From positions 11,848-75,847 of the forward strand of contig JAAVCX010000007.1 of NCBI GenBank assembly GCA_014802105.1: a stretch of 64,000 nt of DNA, given 5' to 3'. The notes below the pieces were generated by a model. The model worked only from the letters and a program-made list of their open reading frames with translations. It had not been told where the DNA came from and searched no databases. Source of the DNA: Bacteroides sp. (GTDB taxonomy: Bacteria > Bacteroidota > Bacteroidia > Bacteroidales > Muribaculaceae). Of this stretch, positions 10,522 to 19,691 are shown one piece after another. A program made the position numbers and the translations under genes. How positions within the stretch are numbered: position 1 is the first letter of the stretch; each line of letters begins with the position of its first letter.

Positions 10522-11796
10522 TCAGGATTGCTTTCGACCAAATGAGGGATCGATCTTGAGTGTGTAGGTAACGGCGATAGTGGCTATACAGCAGATAATG
10601 GTCCAGATAAAGAAGTGCTGATAGCCGAGTGTCTCCTGTATCCATCCGGCAGCCATGCCGGGAAGCATCATGCCGAGAGCCATGAAACCGGTGGCTATGC
10701 TATAATGAGCAGTAGAGTATGGACCTTCGGCGAAGTAAATGAGATAGAGCATATAGGCTGTGAACCCGAAGCCGTAGCCGAACTGCTCGACAAAAACACA
10801 AATATTGATCGTGAGCAGGCTTGGAGCATCGGCGTAACTGAGATAGAGGAATGTGAGGCATGTCAGCGACATGCTCCAGGCCATGGGTCTGAGCCAGTAT
10901 CTGAGGCCTTGCCGGGCCGCCAGAAGTCCGCCGATGATGCCTCCGAGAGTGAGTCCGATGATGCCGATAGTGCCATAGACTATGCCTACCTGTGATGTGG
11001 AGAGTCCGAGCCCGCCGGCATCTGTACCGTCGAGAAGAAACGGATTGATGAGTTTGACAAGTTGAGCTTCGGGGAGGCGGTAGAGGAGCATGAAAAGAAT
11101 GGCTGACAGCGCGCGAGGTTTACGGAAGAAGGAGCCGAGAATTGTGGCGAAATCGCGGGTCACACGGCTAAAGGAGAGTTTTGAGCGGTCATTGACCGAA
11201 GTCTCGGCCTTAGGCAATACCCGGGTGTGGTAAATGGCAAAGAGGAGAAAAAGAACCGAGAGGATAGCAAAGACGATTGTCCAGGCCAATGGAATATTGC
11301 CTGTTGAGTCTTCGAAGTAGCCGGCTACGACCACGAGGGCACCCTGGCCGGCGATAGAGGCGATACGGTAGAATGTGGAGCGGATGCCGACATAGAAGGA
11401 TTGCTGATGGGGAGAGAGGGCGAGCATGTAGAAACCGTCGGCGGCAATGTCGTGGGTGGCTGAGACAAAGGCTACGATCCAGAAGGCAGCCAGAGAGAGC
11501 TGAAACCAGAGTGAGGCCTGGAGAGTGAAGGCTATTGCGCCGAAGGCTATCGCTACGAGCCATTGTGTGAGTATGACCCAGCGACGCTTGGTTGAGAGTA
11601 TGTCGACAAATGGACTCCAGAAGGGTTTGATGACCCAGGGGAGGTATAGCCAGCCGGTGTAGAGGGCTATGTCGGTATTGGAGATGCCGAGTCGTTTATA
11701 CATGATGACCGAGAGGGTCATGACGGCTATGTAGGGGAGACCTTGGGCAAAATATAGGGTGGGGATCCACCACCAGGGGGAACGGGATGAGAGCAT
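10522..11796 (-). CDS. MFS transporter, AmpG-like muropeptide/amino-sugar permease
   Basis: PTLYFAQGLPYIAVMTLSVIMYKRLGISNTDIALYTGWLYLPWVIKPFWSPFVD is AmpG-like; start assigned to internal ATG (ORF opens at 11892 but that overlaps the SpoIID-like gene). Confidence 0.8.
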   Translation of the reverse strand: MLSSRSPWWWIPTLYFAQGLPYIAVMTLSVIMYKRLGISNTDIALYTGWLYLPWVIKPFWSPFVDILSTKRRWVILTQWLVAIAFGAIAFTLQASLWFQLSLAAFWIVAFVSATHDIAADGFYMLALSPHQQSFYVGIRSTFYRIASIAGQGALVVVAGYFEDSTGNIPLAWTIVFAILSVLFLLFAIYHTRVLPKAETSVNDRSKLSFSRVTRDFATILGSFFRKPRALSAILFMLLYRLPEAQLVKLINPFLLDGTDAGGLGLSTSQVGIVYGTIGIIGLTLGGIIGGLLAARQGLRYWLRPMAWSMSLTCLTFLYLSYADAPSLLTINICVFVEQFGYGFGFTAYMLYLIYFAEGPYSTAHYSIATGFMALGMMLPGMAAGWIQETLGYQHFFIWTIICCIATIAVTYTLKIDPSFGRKQS

Positions 11797-11803
11797 GGAT
11801 GTG

Positions 11804-13123
11804 TCAGTAGAGGGATGTGAGGACCGAGGTAGGATAGTAATGGGAAAGGATGGTTGAGTAATCGTAACCTCTGTCGGCCATGACGGCTGCACCTATCTGG
11901 CAGAGACCTACGCCGTGGCCCCATCCGGCACCATGAAGGGTGAAGCCCGTGGGAATATGAGGGGTAGGGGATGACGGGTCGAAGTGTCGTTCCACCGTGA
12001 AAGCAGAGCTTAGAAGGTGGGAGGGCGAGAGGGTGCGTCGTATCATGAGTTCCTTACCGATAGTGACCTCGGAGTCGGTGCCTATGATGCGCAACATGAC
12101 TATGCGGCCTGAGGTGCCTCTTTGCAAGGGGATCATGTCGACTACCTTTCCTACCGAGATGGAGGATCGAGTGTCGAGCAGTTCCACGATTTCTTGTTGG
12201 GATATATATTGGGTCCAGCGGTAGGAGTCGGGGAGTTCACGGTCGTAACTGTTGAGCACTCTGGCGAGGGTCTCGGGGGAGACGTCGGAACAGAAGGCTT
12301 CGGGACGCGAGAGTATCCAGCGGGAGGCTGAGGCTTCGTCGGTAAGATCGGGACGGGTTTCCGACATCATATCATCGCGTCGGCCTTGCAGATAAGGGTG
12401 AGAGTCGGTGTCTTCCCAGCATGAGGAGAAGATTTCCATCATGCCGCCACAACATTTGGAGAAGCGGGTGTCGCAGAGGGTGTGGCCGTCAGAGGTCAGG
12501 ACTATTCCTTTGGTGTCGGCTACGGCTGAGGCCGCGGCTTCGTTGACACGCAGCAGTCCCTGGTAGCGTTGGCAGTGGTCGTCGGCACAGACGTCGAAGA
12601 GGGTGTGATCTTCATGATCCCACCAACGTATGAGGGCTGATTGCCCGTGGGACTGACGTTGTCGCCGGGTGTGGCGGTCACGTATGCGTGACATCAGCCA
12701 GGAGCGTGAGATGATGGCGTGGGCGCGCAGGAGATGGCGCGGGGACTCGGAACTCATCTCTGACGATATGACCGATGACAGGTAAGTCTCGACTGAGACA
12801 CGGTTGATGGCGACGATTTTGCCTGAGTCGACCATGAGTGTCAGAGCTCCGCGGAATTGCTGACACTCGCGGCGTTGCCAATGGAAGCCGATGCCTATGG
12901 TGACTCCGTCAAGGGTGAAGTGATCGGCCGAGTCTGACGATGGATTGAAGGTCAGGGAGGTGTAGTGGCGGCCGTTCCACTCGAGGGCGAGTCCTGACTC
13001 TGAGACGGTCACTGATTGTGGCCCGGTGATGACGGCTGTGTCGTCGGTGGAATAGATGCCGGTGAGAGAGAAGTTGACGGTAGTGGCCGAGAGAATGCCT
13101 ACCGAGACAGTTGGCTGAGACAT
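11804..13123 (-). CDS. SpoIID/LytB domain-containing protein
   Basis: VETYLSSVISSEMSSESPRHLLRAHAIISRSWLM and C-terminal HGAGWGHGVGLCQIGAAVMADRGYDYSTILSHYYP, both SpoIID hallmarks. Confidence 0.88.
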   Translation of the reverse strand: MSQPTVSVGILSATTVNFSLTGIYSTDDTAVITGPQSVTVSESGLALEWNGRHYTSLTFNPSSDSADHFTLDGVTIGIGFHWQRRECQQFRGALTLMVDSGKIVAINRVSVETYLSSVISSEMSSESPRHLLRAHAIISRSWLMSRIRDRHTRRQRQSHGQSALIRWWDHEDHTLFDVCADDHCQRYQGLLRVNEAAASAVADTKGIVLTSDGHTLCDTRFSKCCGGMMEIFSSCWEDTDSHPYLQGRRDDMMSETRPDLTDEASASRWILSRPEAFCSDVSPETLARVLNSYDRELPDSYRWTQYISQQEIVELLDTRSSISVGKVVDMIPLQRGTSGRIVMLRIIGTDSEVTIGKELMIRRTLSPSHLLSSAFTVERHFDPSSPTPHIPTGFTLHGAGWGHGVGLCQIGAAVMADRGYDYSTILSHYYPTSVLTSLY

Positions 13124-14037
13124 AGGCTGAGGATTTCAGAGTGGTTAAAGGCTACCTGAGAGTATATATCGTTGATTATAGATGGTGTGAGACGTGAGGT
13201 GTGGTCGGCTGAGGGGGTGACGAAGAGTCCGGCCATCTCGAGGGAGGCCGGGCTGACCAGGAGCTGACCGGGAGCGTCGCCATAGAATGTGGGTCGGTGT
13301 CGTCGACGTGGTATGACGTAGAGCCTTGGGGTGGGACTGTCAGGTAGTGATAGGGCAAAGAGGTTGAGAGGTGGCTCAGGATCGTCGTCGCTACGGGGCA
13401 GGAGTCCGAGGAGATCGAAAAATAATTCGGTCGTGAGATCGGGAGAGTCAGAGTCGATGGCCAGAAATGCGTAGGGAGCGTCGGCACCCGAGATTGATAT
13501 TGCGGGAAAGCCGTCAACCGGCATGAGAGGGGTAGAAAGAAGGTTGGTCGCAAGTGTGCGTCCGATAGCCTGGAAGTGGAAATGGTCTGGGGCGGAGGCT
13601 CCGCAGCGTGGGCCGTTGTAGAAGACCGCCTGAGAGGGTAGAAGCGCGGCCAAACGGAGCATGTCGGTGACTGAGGATCGGCTGAGAAGTTGTGGACGGT
13701 GAGAGAGTGAGGGTATGGTGAGGTGGAGAGGGCCGAGCGGATAGGGATTGACTAAGATTTCGTAGTCGTGCCAGGGGATCGGAAGCTGGGCTGATGGTCG
13801 TGCCGAACGACAGAGGAAGCAAGGACGAAGACCGGCTGCGATCTTGGTGAGATCTGCCGAGATTGAAGCCTTGCGGTAGGAGAGGGTGACCGCAGTGACC
13901 GACCAGTCGGAGACGGGTAAAGTGAAGACTGTCGACGTTGCCGAGGCTTGGCTGAGCGATAGTAGATTGTCGGCATAAAGCGGCCAAGTGCGGGTCTGGG
14001 AGTCTATGAGGTCGGTTGGACTGTCGGGGAAAAGCAT
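13099..14037 (-). CDS. DUF4922 domain protein, HIT-like/GDP-hexose phosphorylase-like
   Basis: HxHxQ motif (APDHFHFQAIGR) plus CFLCRSARP; overlaps start of SpoIID gene by 25 bp. Confidence 0.72.
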   Translation of the reverse strand: MLFPDSPTDLIDSQTRTWPLYADNLLSLSQASATSTVFTLPVSDWSVTAVTLSYRKASISADLTKIAAGLRPCFLCRSARPSAQLPIPWHDYEILVNPYPLGPLHLTIPSLSHRPQLLSRSSVTDMLRLAALLPSQAVFYNGPRCGASAPDHFHFQAIGRTLATNLLSTPLMPVDGFPAISISGADAPYAFLAIDSDSPDLTTELFFDLLGLLPRSDDDPEPPLNLFALSLPDSPTPRLYVIPRRRHRPTFYGDAPGQLLVSPASLEMAGLFVTPSADHTSRLTPSIINDIYSQVAFNHSEILSLCLSQLSR

Positions 14038-14082
14038 ATAGAACGGTGGTGGATAAGGGTCGTAGCCGGTGACAGGCGGTGG

Positions 14083-15420
14083 TCAATGGTTGTTGCGGCC
14101 GATGCGGGCTTGGAGCTCGATGGTGCGCAGTGTGTCTTTATATGTGTTGTTGGAGTTGACTCGTTCGGGAGAGAGGGCGTGGTCAGTGTTGTCCTCCCAG
14201 CGTCGGCATAGGTAGAGCGACTCATAGATGCGGCTAATGGGGTAGTCACGGCTGATAGCCAAGGCCATGGCATAGTCTTCGCCGTAGCATACGTCGGGAA
14301 AGCCTATAGCGCGAGCTATAGGAGTGAAGAAAGCTCGCGGCGCTCCGAGACCATTGATGCGCAAGGCATTGTTCGGGCCGTTGGAGTCGGTCCATTCGGC
14401 ATGATTGATAAGTCCTGGGGGCAGGATATTGCCGTGGAAGTCGGTGAGTGTGTAGGAGCCTATGACCATGGCGCAGTTGTCGGCCCGAAATCGCTCGACT
14501 ATGAGGCTAAGAGAATCGGGTCGGCTGTATAGATCGTCACTGTCAAGCTGTATGGCAAAACGTCCGCAATGTGGATCGGCAAGGGCTATATTCCAGCATC
14601 CACCGATCCCCGGGGCTGTCGGTGATGATATGGAAGATGTGTCGATGACTATGAGCCTGGGGTCAGAAGAGGCCATGTCGGCGAGTATCTCGGAGGTGCC
14701 GTCGGTAGACCGGTTGTCGACGACAATGACGTTGAACGGGAAATCGGTGATTTGGGAAAGGGCTGAATTGACGGCATCGGCGATTGTGAGCCGACGGTTG
14801 CGCACAGGTATGATGACTGAGGCTTCGACCGGGAAGGAGCCTGCGGTGAGATCGAGGCTTAGACGTGACGCCGGAGTGACCAGGGCTCCGAGGGCGGCAA
14901 GATGAGCGGTCACTACCTGTTCCATCTCGAGCTGAGAGGCACGGTTGCGCGGATCGACATACGAGAAATGAGATTTTTCATTGTCTGCTGAAAGGTCTGA
15001 CTCCGGGCCTACGGAGTAGAGGGCCTCGGGCAGATGAAGGGGGAGTCCGGCGAGACGTGTGAGGTGCAGGCGCAGGTCGTACCACCCGGCGGCAAGGTAG
15101 TTGACATCTATGGTCGAGAGACATTCTCTGACAAGTCGGGCAGAGGCCACCACACAGTGACCGAAGTCAAAGTCGTCGCGCAGAGAGCCTGATTGATAAG
15201 CGATAGTGTTGCGACGGGTCTCCCCGTCATAGTAATCGCAGTAGGCAAACGGGGTGCCTGACCACTTGAGCGCCTGGGATATTCTGCCGAGAGCTCCGGG
15301 ATGCCAGGCTATGGAGCGATCGGAGAGAGGGATGACGACGTAATCGTCTGAAGTCATGGAGGCTATCTCGCGCATAGCCGCAGTGGAGAGTCGGGAATAA
15401 CGTTGGTTGAACACGCTCAT
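14083..15420 (-). CDS. Glycosyltransferase family 2 with an additional N-terminal module
   Basis: [26 protein letters not shown] ... [11 protein letters not shown]-terminal half also looks GT-A-like ([12 protein letters not shown]); start assigned to MSVFNQ. Confidence 0.75.
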   Translation of the reverse strand: MSVFNQRYSRLSTAAMREIASMTSDDYVVIPLSDRSIAWHPGALGRISQALKWSGTPFAYCDYYDGETRRNTIAYQSGSLRDDFDFGHCVVASARLVRECLSTIDVNYLAAGWYDLRLHLTRLAGLPLHLPEALYSVGPESDLSADNEKSHFSYVDPRNRASQLEMEQVVTAHLAALGALVTPASRLSLDLTAGSFPVEASVIIPVRNRRLTIADAVNSALSQITDFPFNVIVVDNRSTDGTSEILADMASSDPRLIVIDTSSISSPTAPGIGGCWNIALADPHCGRFAIQLDSDDLYSRPDSLSLIVERFRADNCAMVIGSYTLTDFHGNILPPGLINHAEWTDSNGPNNALRINGLGAPRAFFTPIARAIGFPDVCYGEDYAMALAISRDYPISRIYESLYLCRRWEDNTDHALSPERVNSNNTYKDTLRTIELQARIGRNNH

Positions 15421-15555
15421 GTTAACGGTCGGTTGATTTATCACAAAGGTATATAATCTGAGCGAGATGACAAAGCTGAGGTCTGAGAAAATCAAGGCCC
15501 TGAAGATCTGTCTTAAAAATTTGAGTCGATAGAATTGTATGTTAAAAAAAATGTG

Positions 15556-15563
15556 TAATTTTG
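15556..15563 (+). promoter_or_regulatory. Candidate -7 element (TAATTTTG) of the polysaccharide operon promoter
   Basis: Matches TAnnTTTG; about 130 bp upstream of the antiterminator ATG, leaving a leader with a small hairpin (GTGAG 15598-15602 / CTCAC 15610-15614). Confidence 0.45.
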
Positions 15564-15691
15564 TGGAACGCATAATTCTGTGTTCACTTCGGTCGTGGTG
15601 AGGAGCAAGCTCACTATCAGCCTGAGTAAACGGAAGTTTTTGGAAGTTTAATTACTCACGTTTCTTTAATTGCTTAGAGGTTAGGGTTTTA

Positions 15692-16741
15692 ATGAGTATT
15701 AAGCTTAGTAGAAGTATGTCTTCTAATGATTTTATGAGCAGGCTCGGAAGTAATGACGAGGTCTCGCGCTGGTATATCCTCAATCATATCGGGGGAGTAG
15801 GTGGGCAAGGTATTGCCCATCGCGAGATAGAGCGATTTAACTGTCAATCAAAGAGTGAGATAGAGCTGTTTTCCCCATCTTATTTCCAGTTGGAGGTCAG
15901 AGAGGGCAAGCAACGGTTTCGCCGTGTCAGTCTGGCCTATCATTACGTCTTTGTCAAGGGTACTCTCAACGAGATCAAGAGTCTATGTGGACGAGACAAC
16001 GGATTTTCCTTTGTGCTCAACCGCGCCAGCGAGGAACGTTATGCTACAGTCAGCGATAACGAAATGGCAGCCTTCCGCATCATAGCGCGCAGTTATGAGA
16101 ACTCCATGCCGTTTTTCTCGCTCGAGGATATTGATCTCGAGGCCGGAGATATAGTTGAGGTAGTCAATGGTGATTTTGCAGGTCTGAAAGGAACTTTCGT
16201 GCCGCGAAGCAAGAGCAACACCGGCAAGATAGTTCTCGAGATAGCAATGGGTAGCGGTACCTGTGCCTACAATATAAACGTCAAGGATGTCAGAGTAATC
16301 GAGTTTGCAAAAAAAACAACGCGAGCCCATGATCAGATCGAAGCCTTTGTGCCTCATCTGTTAACCGGACTGCGACAGTATAGCCGAGGAGAGCAGCTTG
16401 ACCGATCTATCGCCTCCAAAGTCTCGGTGTTTGCCTCGAGAATGGAAATCGTTGAACTTCACTCGCAGAAACTCGATGCCAAACTTCAGGCACTCCTTCA
16501 CGGAGCCTACACCCTATTGGGCGATCCCGAGCGAGCCGTCCGAAGTAAACGACTCTACGAGAAGTATCATCATTCTGTGACAAATCCTTGGACTCAAGCG
16601 CTCTGTGAGCTTGTAATAGCAGAATCCTCCCACGATAACACTCGCCTGAAAAGCATCAGTGACATCATTTCACTTCTGTCCCCCACTTCAAAATCCCAAC
16701 GTTTGATAGAGGAAGAGCTCAGATTGCTATTTTGTAGGTAA
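15692..16741 (+). CDS. NusG/UpxY-like transcription antiterminator with long C-terminal extension
   Basis: NGN-like start (WYILNHIGGVGG), YHYVFVKG, and KOW-like VEVVNGDFAGLKGTF; first gene of the polysaccharide locus. Confidence 0.78.
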   Translation: MSIKLSRSMSSNDFMSRLGSNDEVSRWYILNHIGGVGGQGIAHREIERFNCQSKSEIELFSPSYFQLEVREGKQRFRRVSLAYHYVFVKGTLNEIKSLCGRDNGFSFVLNRASEERYATVSDNEMAAFRIIARSYENSMPFFSLEDIDLEAGDIVEVVNGDFAGLKGTFVPRSKSNTGKIVLEIAMGSGTCAYNINVKDVRVIEFAKKTTRAHDQIEAFVPHLLTGLRQYSRGEQLDRSIASKVSVFASRMEIVELHSQKLDAKLQALLHGAYTLLGDPERAVRSKRLYEKYHHSVTNPWTQALCELVIAESSHDNTRLKSISDIISLLSPTSKSQRLIEEELRLLFCR

Positions 16742-16751
16742 GTTTCGTTAT

Positions 16752-18104
16752 ATGGAGCATGAGTCAAAACATATACCGTCAAAGGTTGGCCAGTTTTGTG
16801 CCAGTCCGCTCGTATTGTCTCTATTCAGTTTATTTGTGCTGATAGTGATCTCATTTATTTTTAAGTGGAATAGGGATATAGACTCTGATCTTAAAGCCGA
16901 TACCGACGTGATCGGTACATTCGGAGATTTCTTCGGAGGTGTGATAGGAACCATTTTTGCTCTTGTGAGTGTCTATTGGATGGCAGAAGCATTCAAACAG
17001 CAGCGAGATGAGTCGAAAAGCAGCCGTAGACAGGTTGATGAAAACCATCGTCAGCTCGAAGTCCAGCGCTTCAATGAACTGTTTTTCGAGCTCTTGAGAA
17101 TGTATCAATACATAGTCTCGGATCTAAACGGGACGGTTTATAGAGTTTTGCCTGAAGAGGTCGGGAATGGAGGCAGGAAATTTACGGAAGAAGTATATGA
17201 TAATAAAGACTTCTTCGACGTGGAAAAAAGAAAGTTACAGAAGAAGTTTGTGCCTGATCCTAACTTGAAACAATCTCAGATTAACGCAACTTCAGAGTAT
17301 CTGGATTTTTATGCCAGAAATCCTAAACTGGGAGCATATTACAGAGTGCTCTTCCGTATTTTTGAGATGATCAATCGTCAGTCAGAAGCGATCAGGAATA
17401 AATCAAAAGATGTTTTTCTCACACGCTCAGATATTCGAGATTATATCAAGATTGTCAGAGCTCAGTTGACTGAGAGTGAGTTGTTCTTCTTACGTTACAA
17501 TGCTCTGACTCCTTACGGGACACGTTTTGCACCGTTGATCGACCGTTTCAATCTTCTCAAACATCTTGCACCATTTGATTTACTTGAGTATAAATCAATA
17601 TGGTCTAAACTCTCGACAGTGGAGGCCGGATATATGAATATTCATTACCGATTGTTGAAACGCGAGATAATGAGCACGCTTCACAACTTTGACAAAGATG
17701 AACAGAAAGGTGGAGATCATCCCCATCAGCGTCGCAGGTATAAAGGTCGAGGAGCGGTGAAATATAATATAATTGTTGACGCTCCATCCAAAACTGAAGT
17801 GTCGGTTTCTCTAATACAAAATAACGACATAGGTTTTACTGCACGGGAATTTGAGCCCTTTGATAAATTTGATATAAAAGAACTTACGGCAATATTAGGG
17901 CATTTCTGTTACGAAATCTTCATTCATTCTCATCTCAAGCGTGGTCATGAGCTAAGATTGAAAATCAGAAATGTACTTGAAACCGTGACTACCTATAAGG
18001 ATGGAGAGAAAATTGATAAATATACTATAAAGTTTCTGATAACCAGCAAAGATTCAACGCCACTGATCAATCGGTTCCCACATATAACATATTGGGATAA
18101 TTGA
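16752..18104 (+). CDS. Putative phage abortive infection protein (AbiC-like, PF16872-like) membrane protein
   Basis: Two N-terminal TM helices with FGDFFGGVIGTIFALVSVYWMAEAF, then QRFNELFFELLRMYQ, a signature arrangement of this family. Confidence 0.65.
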   Translation: MEHESKHIPSKVGQFCASPLVLSLFSLFVLIVISFIFKWNRDIDSDLKADTDVIGTFGDFFGGVIGTIFALVSVYWMAEAFKQQRDESKSSRRQVDENHRQLEVQRFNELFFELLRMYQYIVSDLNGTVYRVLPEEVGNGGRKFTEEVYDNKDFFDVEKRKLQKKFVPDPNLKQSQINATSEYLDFYARNPKLGAYYRVLFRIFEMINRQSEAIRNKSKDVFLTRSDIRDYIKIVRAQLTESELFFLRYNALTPYGTRFAPLIDRFNLLKHLAPFDLLEYKSIWSKLSTVEAGYMNIHYRLLKREIMSTLHNFDKDEQKGGDHPHQRRRYKGRGAVKYNIIVDAPSKTEVSVSLIQNNDIGFTAREFEPFDKFDIKELTAILGHFCYEIFIHSHLKRGHELRLKIRNVLETVTTYKDGEKIDKYTIKFLITSKDSTPLINRFPHITYWDN

Positions 18105-18161
18105 TGAGACTATGTCTCTATCCAAGCGTAGAAGAACTCTTGACAAGGATAACGATGATAT

Positions 18162-19691
18162 ATGACATCCACAGCAGAAAACAATAAACGTATCGCCAAA
18201 AACACCCTGATGCTTTATTTCAGGATGTTTATTATAATGGGAGTTACGTTATATACATCACGTATAGTCCTTGAACAACTTGGAGTCGAAGATTATGGAG
18301 TTTATAATCTTGTAGCAGGAATAATCGTTTTATTTTCATTCATAACCAATTCATTACAATTAGCTTCGCAACGATTTTTTTCGTATGAGCTTGAGAACTC
18401 TGAGACTAAAGATATAACGTCAATCTTTAAATCGTCGGTTAAATTATATTTTATATTTTCAATCATATTTGTTATTGCATGTCAAACGGTTGGGTATTGG
18501 TTATTAATTACAAAATTAAACATACCGATCGAACGCAAGAGTGTTGCGATATGGGTATATGAAATATCAATTCTTACTGGTGTCATATCAATATTCAGAG
18601 TCCCGTACAATGCTCTTATAATAGCATATGAGGAGATTGCTATATATGCGAAATATAGTATATATGAAGTGATTTTAAAGGTAGGATCAATAGTCCTATT
18701 AATATTAATCGATTTAGATAAGTTGATATTGTATACTATTTTAGTTGCTGTATCAACTGTTCTCACAAATCTAATATATATATATTATTGTCACAGAAAA
18801 TTACTGACCAATTATTTCTCAGTTCAGCCTCATAGGGAAGTAATGAGGAAGATGTTGTCTTTTTCTGGTTGGATGTTAATGTTGGGTGTGGCAAATGTGT
18901 CGGCAACTCAAGGAGTTAATTTTATACTGAATATAGCTTACGGTGTTGTCGTAAATGCTGCTATAGGCGTTGCCAATCAGGTAAATTCGGCTGTCAATCA
19001 ATTTGTCTCTAATTTCCAGACATCACTAACTCCACAGCTGATAAAATCCTATGCAGCTAATAACTTTCAACAGTTATATTATCTATTGTTCACAGGTAGT
19101 AGGTTATCATTCTATTTATTGCTGATCTTGTGTTGGCCCATTATTTTAAATATAGATATTATACTGTCCTTATGGCTTAAAATTGTACCGCCTTATACTT
19201 CATCAATTGTTATATGGGTATTAGTTTATGCACTGGTTGATACGTTTGTTAATCCAATAGCAATAGTTGTTCATGCTACGGGCAATATAAAAAAATATCA
19301 ATTCATAGCCACAATATTTATTATATCGATAATCCCTATATGCTATGGATGTATTAATTTGGATATGGCTCCATGGATTGTCTTTATGATGCGTGCCGCT
19401 ATAAATGTGTTTTCACTGATCTGGCGTATTTACTATATGCACGACACAATACAAATGTCTATCAGGGATTATTGTAAATTCGTCATGCTCCCATGTGTTA
19501 AAATTCTATTATTATCCGGACTACTTTTTCTTATAATATATAATGGTTGTGATGAAATTACACGTCTGATCATATCCATCTGTTGTCTTATCGTAGTGTT
19601 AATGCCCATGGTTTATTTTGTAGGATTGAATAGATCCGAGCAGATGTTTATAAAAAAGACGGTTTTAAAAATATTACATAAAAATGGATAG
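18162..19691 (+). CDS. Oligosaccharide flippase (Wzx/MATE-like)
   Basis: Multiple TM segments; NTLMLYFRMFIIMGVTLYTSRIVLEQLGVEDYGVYNLVAGIIVLF is typical of Bacteroidetes flippases. Confidence 0.88.
   Translation: MTSTAENNKRIAKNTLMLYFRMFIIMGVTLYTSRIVLEQLGVEDYGVYNLVAGIIVLFSFITNSLQLASQRFFSYELENSETKDITSIFKSSVKLYFIFSIIFVIACQTVGYWLLITKLNIPIERKSVAIWVYEISILTGVISIFRVPYNALIIAYEEIAIYAKYSIYEVILKVGSIVLLILIDLDKLILYTILVAVSTVLTNLIYIYYCHRKLLTNYFSVQPHREVMRKMLSFSGWMLMLGVANVSATQGVNFILNIAYGVVVNAAIGVANQVNSAVNQFVSNFQTSLTPQLIKSYAANNFQQLYYLLFTGSRLSFYLLLILCWPIILNIDIILSLWLKIVPPYTSSIVIWVLVYALVDTFVNPIAIVVHATGNIKKYQFIATIFIISIIPICYGCINLDMAPWIVFMMRAAINVFSLIWRIYYMHDTIQMSIRDYCKFVMLPCVKILLLSGLLFLIIYNGCDEITRLIISICCLIVVLMPMVYFVGLNRSEQMFIKKTVLKILHKNG

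Noticed and set aside
15556-15691. Invertible promoter controlling the polysaccharide locus
   Set aside because: No flanking inverted repeats or nearby invertase gene seen around the promoter region.
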